Shown here: positions 57,531 through 64,000 of the stretch, piece by piece
How the letters are laid out: every line of letters begins with the position of its first letter
How positions within the stretch are numbered: position 1 is the stretch's first letter
Notes under the pieces: model-generated
What the model was told of the DNA's origin: nothing
What the model saw: the letters and a program-made list of their open reading frames with translations, nothing else
The model's database searches: none
Position numbers and translations under genes: made by a program
NCBI GenBank assembly: GCA_010909165.1
Contig: VJWM01000202.1
Location: forward strand, 292,271-356,270
Source: Anthoceros angustus
Lineage: Eukaryota; Streptophyta; Anthocerotopsida; Anthocerotales; Anthocerotaceae
Direction: 5' to 3'
DNA length: 64,000 nucleotides

Positions 57531-59660
57531 TTTTGCAGATGGCTCTAAAAGAAAAACCCACCGGGCCTGGACCGAAAGAAACACAAGGATCTCTAGAAGT
57601 TATGCTACAAGACAAATAAGTGTCAAAAAGCTTCATACGCAACTCATCCACCGCAGGATGAAAGTTGATGGTGTCTTAGTGCATGTGAAGGAACTTATCT
57701 AGTTCCAAAAAGACATTCCCAAACCGCCAAGGCACTTCTCATCCAAGAAGGATGCTGACGTGGCACCGAGTTTGCGTAAGAGGAGAAGGGTGACACCGAC
57801 CGTGGCATTGGTTGAAGGTCCTCTGCAGAGATTACTAACTATGTCCCAAAGGTCTCGAGAGAGGGGTCCAGTTTTGTGGAGAATGATCTGATAACCGATG
57901 ATCCCATGGTTGTGAGGCCGCCAAAGCCTCGGCCGGAGATGTGTGTGCAGAACAACAAGGCGCTTATGCCTGTGGTTCCCTAGAGTCATCCCGATCAAGA
58001 AGTCCTTGATATGTTTGAGAGGCTAAAGTGTGCCGGTCCCAAGATGACTTTGCTATGGGCATGATGATGAAGCAAACTTGAGAGTGTGGATTTGACCTAG
58101 TCCCGAGGGAGCTGGAATGATGCTTTGAGTGGTGGGAGGATAGGTCTAAACGGCAAAATAATAAGCAAGTCGTCAAGGCTTTTATGAAAGTGAGTGGTGT
58201 GGGGTTGGGATAGTTTGAGGATATCCTCGCATAAGGATCTAAACCTAATTCTATAATTTTTTCCATCAAGTGCGAATCAAGACAACTTTTTCCGTAAACG
58301 TGAGTTCTTTTGTTGCTTTTAAGTTTTACTATTGCTGATAATGACTTCACCTTGTGCAGGCTGATGTCTTTCTTCCGGGGTTTTAACCGAATCTTAACAA
58401 GAAAGTGCATTCTGGACCAGAGCTGGGCTGGCTCTGACATTCCTGTGATAAACATGTTTCACGGATTTTCCATGGGGCCCAGGCGGCTCTGGTTGCATCC
58501 ATGAAAATAAGCAAGGACCTCGGGGTTGTGTCATATCGAAAGGAGGTTAAGTTGATTTCTGATGATGATGAGCGGCAAATTCTTTCCCATAGAGATCATC
58601 AATGTTCATTTGGGCGTGGGGCTCAAAAAAAGGTACTATTGTTGCTTTTTGGTTTTATATGGTTGCACTGATCCTATCACGTTACCTCTGGAATTCTAAT
58701 GCCTAAATTGGATTGTAAGTGTGCATATTTTTGCATGAACAGGTTTGGAGTCCGAGGCGGAGAAGAGTTACACAATCTTCTGATCAGGGACTTCTCATTT
58801 TCATCAGATTCGGGCGGACAGTTTGTACAGTAAGTATTTTTTTCTCGTTTCATTTTTTTCTGTGACGTCATAATGTGTAGTGCTAACTGTTGTTTTCTGT
58901 TGCAGATATGAAGAACGGCTTTCAAAGAATTACAAAGTTGACATGAAGAATTACCAAAGTGAGCACTTCCGGCCAAAGGTCAAGAACTATGAGAAGGACG
59001 TTATTGAAACTTTTAAAGCTGTTATTGATCACTCTCCTAAGTGGACTGCCAACAACAAGAATCTGTCAATTCAGGGGTTTCTCTTCAACTCAACCATTGA
59101 TAACCCAAGATCAAATGTAAGTTTGTGGTTAATTGGGCTTGAGCTGTTGTGGTTTTGAATGTACTAACTATTAGTTCTATTGGCTAAGCGTGGTATGCAA
59201 AACTTCAAGTTTGAAAGGAATGCTCTCGAGGTTCATGAAGACCATGGCCGAAGCTGCTGGCCTTGTTGGCTATTACACCAACAAGAATTGTCGTATAACA
59301 ATGATTACACGTCTCACGATGGCTCAGGTGCCTTCTGATGCTGGGAGAAGTGTCACTGGCCATGCTGGATTTTCAAGGTAATTGTGGTGGCAGCTGTGAC
59401 ATTTAAAAGCCTTTTGTATGTTCTTGCTGACATTATGATGTTTTGCAGATATGATCGCTCTGGTCAAGCAAAATAGGTAGCTGCAGCAAGAGTTCTTGTT
59501 CCTGGTGAACGAAGATCCTACAAGGAGCTGCTAAACGAAGAACTCAATCGGATGCAGGATGATCTGAGGGGTGTTCTTCCGTCAACTGTCCTGAATGTAA
59601 CTCCAGAAGTAGTATTTTCGAGTCAGCCTAAAGATCAGCGCCCTTTGTAAGTACAACGAA
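57531..59660 (+). pseudogene. DUF3504/Crypton-like tyrosine recombinase domain
   Basis: A site-specific recombinase that would cut and join DNA through a tyrosine. A linker exon (57537-57702, basic) leads to a helical region (58360-58640: S-D-I-P-V-I-N-M-F-H-G, then K-I-S-K-D-L-G, then S-D-D-D-E-R-Q-I). The catalytic exons follow: R-F-G-V-R-G-G-E-E-L-H (first Arg, codon 58753), spliced GT-AG to Y-E-E-R-L-S-K (Lys 58925), then F-M-K-T-M-A-E-A-A-G-L, Y-T-N-K-N-C-R (second Arg 59291), T-G-H-A-G (His 59361), and across an intron S-R-Y-D-R (nucleophile Tyr 59450). The set R-K-x-x-R-H-Y is complete, with Asn-Lys-Asn-Cys-Arg in place of the usual H-S-x-R. One TAG follows at about 59476 and two frame changes precede it, so it is a pseudogene as read. 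No RT is nearby, which argues against a DIRS element. Confidence 0.7.
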
Positions 59661-60898
59661 ATGAGAATGTAAGCGTTTGCATTTGCGTTATAAGTATGTG
59701 TGGGCTGTCTCATCAAAATCCTGTGTTCTGATTCCTTTTTTATTTGTCAGGTCTTACTGTCTATTGCCACCCCTGTTATTCATCATGAAAGCAGACCACA
59801 ATACATTGTCAGGACTGAACCGAATTTTCGTGCACCATGTGGAGCATTGTGTCCTGAAGTTCAGGTTGGTCAAGTTCCTTTGTTTTAGTTAGGTCATGTT
59901 GGTAATTTGTTTTAATCCCACGAGTTCATATTGTTACTGGCAGGTGGAAGACTGTGGTATTTTGGATGCAAATATAGCACCTGAAAGCAGTGGCCAAGTC
60001 ATGCAGATGGATAACAGCAGACCAACCACAGGATCTTTCAGTGAAATTCAATATGTTGACAAGGTTCAGTGTTTGGCTGTTTGTTTGTTGTTCCTATTTC
60101 ATTTGGGGTTTTCTGATTGTGTGCTTGTTGGCAGATTTCGAATCCATCCACAGTGTGAGCAGCCTGACAGTTCCACATTTCAACATTGATGAAGCTCAGA
60201 TGGGTCAGGATTCAAGGGCTCTTCGGGGCCAGGGGCATCGTGCAAGTGATTGTGATCGATCCAAGTTCAACAGACGTAAATGTTGTGGCACCTTTGGCTA
60301 TGGTATTGCAGCATGGGACTGCGAATGGAAATCCAAGCGCTTTTAGCGCTTGTCGAGATCTCCAAAACGGAGTTGTGATAATAAATGTAAATGTGAAATG
60401 GAGTTTCAATGGCAAAAGGATTTGGAGGCACTGATTGAGAGGCAGAGGCGCAAAGCTGTTGAACTACGAGTGTCCAAGCAAAGAGAGAAAGCTCTTGAGA
60501 TTCAGAGGCGAAAAAATGTGGAGAGGAGACAAGAGCACTTGAAACATCAAGAGAAACTCAAGTAGCAACAGAAAGAGCAGCAAGAGATTCGAAGATTGCA
60601 ATGGGAAAGACAACAGGAGCAGAAGAATGATAATGTGCCTCGAGATATGCCCACTGCCATCCGCACGAAATCCGCGGATCAAGAAGTGTTGTTATGCTCT
60701 TTAAATCGGGCTTTTGTGATTGAAAACTAATGATTGTGTTCTATTAGGTTTTGACCTTACAGGAAGACGGACATATTCGAAGTCCTCAACTTCATCACTT
60801 TATGGCCAACTATGATAATGTTGGACAAGTTGTGCCAATCAAGCCAAGTGGTCGTGAAAATTACATTTTTAATTTGTATAATTGTACATTCAATTTCC
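59661..60898 (+). pseudogene. C-terminal exons of the recombinase gene (coiled coil and end)
   Basis: Exons continue in the same style, with T-rich introns and GT-AG borders (for example around 59754-59860 and 59943-60060). At 60360-60720 a long, highly charged helix (K-A-V-E-L-R-V-S-K-Q-R-E-K-A-L, then Q-E-H-L-K-H-Q-E-K) predicts a coiled coil, with one TAG near 60563. The last coding-like exon (60760-60897) ends N-Y-I-F-N-L-Y-N-C-T-F-N-F, then a stop. That these belong to one gene with the recombinase is inferred from strand, spacing and style. Confidence 0.45.
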
Positions 60899-61419
60899 CA
60901 AAATAAGGTGAGTATCATTGCTTAAGTATCTGTGGTTATTACTGAATATTTGCAGTGTTCCCTAGTTATCAGTGTAATTTGCGTTTGTGCTAATTTACGT
61001 TTTGTTTGTAGGTTTTAGTGTGGCAGAAGCAGAGTTCAATCTATTCTGGTATTTACTCTACATTACTTCAATTTGTATTTCATGCCATTCTAGATATACA
61101 GGAAACTCTGCAAAGAAAAGGTTTCTTTGTTGGTTTTTTGTATATCCTGGATCCGCATGAATATTACTTAACAGAAAATGTTTTTGCCAGATTAGCGATT
61201 TTGGTGGGATTTCTAGAATGAGCTTCTACTAGATGTACCTGGTATTCACTTGGTAGCCATTTTTTTCTTCCCTATGACCCTGTTTTCAACCTTGATGGTG
61301 GATCATTTTCACCCCACTTGGCATGTTTTCTACTCTATTGTAATAGATTTTACTATATTGAGTAAAATAATGACCAAAAGGTCAATTCTCTCTCTAGAAA
61401 TTCACCTTCACCATCCGAA
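60899..61419. other. No recognised gene; probable 3' UTR/intron and flank
   Basis: T-rich DNA with one more AG/GT-bounded stretch (61013-61200) lacking conserved motifs, followed by AT-rich DNA up to the Copia remnant. Confidence 0.35.
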
Positions 61420-62769
61420 AAAATCCGGCTGGCCGAGGCCCCACGAGGCCGCGACTTTACGATTTATGCTAGCAACATGATTCACCGTATCTGATCTTCC
61501 GCATGCCTCGGCCACTTGGAGCTTGTCCACATTGATTCAGGGCTTTGTGGGCCCCTTCATCACTTCATGGCGGGGCTAATCACTTTAAGTGTGGATGACT
61601 CCGTTATACTTTTGCTTACCCGCTTCGTTTGAAGAGTGACTCCTTTGGTGTATTTTCCCTTGTTACTATGGCCGATCAAGCAAACTCGTAAGTCAAGTGC
61701 ATTAGATCCGACAATCTTTGGGCAACTTAACAATCACCAATGCAAGGACTTTTGTCAAGAGAGGGGGATCCTTCGGGTTCCACGGTTCCTTTACCTCCCA
61801 AGAGAATGGAGTATGAAAAAGCCAATGGTGATCTTTTGGCCATGGTGCGAGCCATGCTCAATCTGATACCTAAGTCCTTGGGCCGGTCATCTACAATGCT
61901 GCTTATATCAGAAACAGGGTGCTTTCCAAGTCCGTTACCGGCCGGACTCCTTATGAGTGTTGGCATGGGAGTAAACCCCTTATCTCTCATCTTCGTATCT
62001 TTGGATGCCCTACCTATGCCCATATCCCTTCTCAGCTTCGAGACAAGCTCTCAGCTCGTGCTCGTAAGTTGGTATTTGTGGGCTATGGCGAGGATCGCAA
62101 GGCATACAAGCTGGTGGACTTGAATACCCACACTCCGACGTATGCATGCATTGTCACCTTTGATGAGTCACGACTAGCACATCTTGGACTTGCTTCTTCG
62201 GCTCCTGGTCCTGACCCACATGGTGCTTCTACCTCCGGCTCTCGTAGCCCTCGATGGCCTGGTGACATTCACTTTGAGTTACATACTCAACCCTTCACTT
62301 TTCCTGACTCAGGTGTTCCTATTTTTGGTTCTGTTCCTACTCCGCCTTTTGGCTTCTTCACCTCAAGCCGGTCCTATTCCCATAGTTCCTACTCGAGAGG
62401 GGGAAGATGAACAAGCCATAGGGTTGACCATGGATGAACCACTGGAAAATGAGGATGACTCCTTTGGTGTTCTTGAGACTAAAGCATCAGAGACACCTAA
62501 GTCTCCATTCCCCTCCAAGCACTGACCCTGTTCCTGAGCGTAGGTATCCCTTGCGTCAGCGACAACCACATCACCTATGGAATGAAATACCCTTTGACTT
62601 GGAGTTCAATCAAGCCGGCTATATTACCAATTCTGAAGGTCACTTTGATGCTTTTAGTGCTGCTCTTTTAGAGGGAGATCCTCTCACTCTGCAGGAGGCA
62701 TACTCACGACCTGATGCAGCTAAGTGGAAGTTTGCCGTTGATGACGAATATAATTCATTTATTAAAAAC
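61420..62769 (+). pseudogene. Copia element 3 fragment: integrase to start of RT
   Basis: Integrase landmarks are in broken frames up to 61920. A clean frame then shows V-T-G-R-T-P-Y-E-C-W-H-G, then L-R-I-F-G-C-P-T-Y-A-H-I-P and Y-K-L-V-D-L-N-T. The linker is followed by R-Y-P-L-R-Q-R and D-A-A-K-W-K-F-A-V-D-D-E-Y-N-S-F-I-K-N, the RT entry. The family's next residues (D-T-W) are missing because an LTR begins there at 62770. Confidence 0.88.
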
Positions 62770-63050
62770 TGATGAAATATGACCTATTTAGGGCACTCTT
62801 CACTAGGGCACCTAAGACTATTATTTAATTTAGTTCTTAGGGCTTTAGGTAGTTTATTTAGTAGTTAGTTGTTACAACCACTTAGAGGTTAGAACTACTT
62901 ATGGTTACAACCACCTTATGGTTATAACCACCTAGCCTATATAAAGGCTTTGTACTTTCTATTATAATCAATGCATACAACTCTTTTGTGCAAAGCTTTC
63001 TACTATCCGCTTGCTATGTTTTGCTACCTAGAGCACTATGATTCTCATCA
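62770..63050 (+). repeat. Copia LTR (281 bp) with TATA box
   Basis: It begins TGATGAAATATGACC and ends GATTCTCATCA, with TATATAAAGG at 62938 and a run of related TGGTTACAACC motifs. It differs from the LTRs of Copia element 2. It is followed at once by a primer site, so it is a 5' LTR of another element that landed in RT of element 3. Confidence 0.85.
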
Positions 63051-63062
63051 TGGTATCGAGCA
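63051..63062 (+). other. Primer binding site, tRNA-iMet type
   Basis: TGGTATC-GAGC directly after the LTR matches the initiator-tRNA-Met primer sequence with one missing base. Confidence 0.8.
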
Positions 63063-63309
63063 TTGCTCTCTATTTGCATTGGACAACTTGACATGCTGAT
63101 CTACTCTTCTTCTTCATCTTCTTTCTTTTTTAGAAGATGATAGATTCTTTAGATTGCATGTCATAGATTGTCATGTTTGCCTGTTCCTTAATCTTCAATA
63201 ATGCACACTCGTGCATCCAATCCTTGCTTCAACGCGATGGACCTTCAATCAAGCAAGGCTATTGGAAGAAGATTAAGGCAAGACAAGAGATAGAATAATC
63301 GACACAAAC
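63063..63309 (+). other. Copia leader remnant
   Basis: Non-coding, T-rich leader following the primer site. It stops where similarity to the 19.4 kb gypsy gag begins (CACCTAGTGGGAAGG at 63310), so the Copia body was lost or replaced. Confidence 0.5.
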
Positions 63310-64000
63310 GATGCACCTAGTGGGAAGGTAAGTGTGGATGCGTGGAGGGCCAGTGAGTGTCGAGCAATTCTTGATGACGTTGTGACCCGAGGCGCTCCGG
63401 TAGCGAGGCCGTGAGGCGGCAGGCTCAGCGTGAGAGCTCCAAAACGGCGGGTGGCTGCAGTGGAGCTTGTTTTGATCGTGAGGAGGAAGTAGCACAAAGT
63501 CGGTGGCAAGGTGGGGTGGTTCCTCAACCCTGGCGGCGATGGCGATGAACATAAGATCGACCAGCAAGCGACTCTCTCTTTGGAGGTAAGAAGGAGGACG
63601 GAAACCTTTGTGGAGGATTATTATGCGAACTTCAAGAAGGTTGGGATCGGACTCATCCATTGTTCGTGGGTCCTTCGCCGAGAACAGTGCTCGATGGGTA
63701 CCGGAGGAAGTACCGACCCGAGCGCCCCCTGCGACCTTGAAGCATTGAAGGATGCCTTCTTGGAAAGATTCCGTGGATTGACCAAGAAGGCTACGTCTGC
63801 CTAAGCCTCGAGAATGCGAGGCGAGGCAAGGCGGAGAGGTTGGGATCGTACATCGAATGGTTCTACGCCTCCGGGACCCGGCACCCCACCCACACCACTA
63901 TGCAAAGTGGGATGCTGGTTCGCGGCCAATAATAAGCAAACACGCCGTGCGAAGCGAGTGGCGGTCCGGGGCGGAGAACTACGAGGAATCGATGCACCAA
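63310..64000 (+). pseudogene. Ty3/gypsy-type gag remnant, copy 2 (runs off the window)
   Basis: A better preserved relative of 19408-20190. The frame at 63511-63804 reads T-L-S-L-E-V-R-R-R-T-E-T-F-V-E-D-Y-Y-A-N-F, then A-L-K-D-A-F-L-E-R-F-R-G-L-T-K-K-A, the capsid-type gag pattern. The two copies differ by many indels. The element continues beyond the end of the window. Confidence 0.6.

Noticed and set aside
57531-59660. Assignment to a DIRS/Ngaro retrotransposon
   Set aside because: No RT or RNase H of that type in the surrounding 10 kb. The nearest RT pieces are Copia and gypsy and belong to other elements.

Overview
This window is nuclear DNA of a land plant. The evidence is an intron-rich DEAD-box helicase gene, Copia retrotransposons with UBN2-type gag and a tRNA-iMet primer site, fragments of a class III peroxidase (plant-specific), PPR and ABC1-kinase genes, and no prokaryotic operon logic. 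The mix of a Plavaka-type transposase, a tyrosine recombinase and PPR fragments leans towards a seed-free lineage (lycophyte, fern or bryophyte). That lineage guess is inference only.

Layout. Positions 600-18500 hold a decayed plus-strand Copia element. It is split exactly inside its integrase by a 13.9 kb DNA transposon at 2280-16186, with terminal inverted repeats and a 2-bp TT duplication. The transposon encodes an apparently intact seven-exon Plavaka/CACTA-type transposase (10032-13498, minus, 929 aa) and a second two-exon gene (7850-9195, minus, 414 aa). It also carries host gene pieces: an ABC1 kinase (its 3' part tandemly triplicated at 3168-6894), a probable RPA1 N-terminus, a class III peroxidase and a PPR protein. 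Positions 19200-31340 are decayed Ty3/gypsy material: a plus-strand gag remnant, then a minus-strand gag-PR-RT-RH-INT set with mosaic internal duplications. Positions 31811-38435 are a minus-strand Copia with both LTRs and a primer binding site. It carries a 1.3 kb opposite-strand segment between pol and the 3' LTR.

Positions 39371-42846 are the one clear host gene, a 14-exon, 575-aa DEAD-box RNA helicase (minus). A 5.1 kb element with terminal direct repeats (42863-47953) lies between two copies of a 199-bp piece of its first exon. The coding region is therefore separated from its original 5' flank at 48152 onward. From 49077 there is a TATA box, a GAAGGC-type minisatellite and a T-rich zone with small exons. 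Then come three tandem ~1.8 kb units (51472-56570) made of GGTCCGTCCGG minisatellites and a repeated TATA-like block. Positions 56814-60900 contain a plus-strand, intron-containing gene with a DUF3504/Crypton-like tyrosine recombinase domain. The window ends in a third Copia fragment cut by another Copia LTR, and a second copy of the gypsy gag seen at 19.4 kb.

Unique genes read cleanly. Repeated blocks differ from each other largely by 1-3 bp indels, so some frameshifts called here may be assembly errors in repeats rather than true decay.
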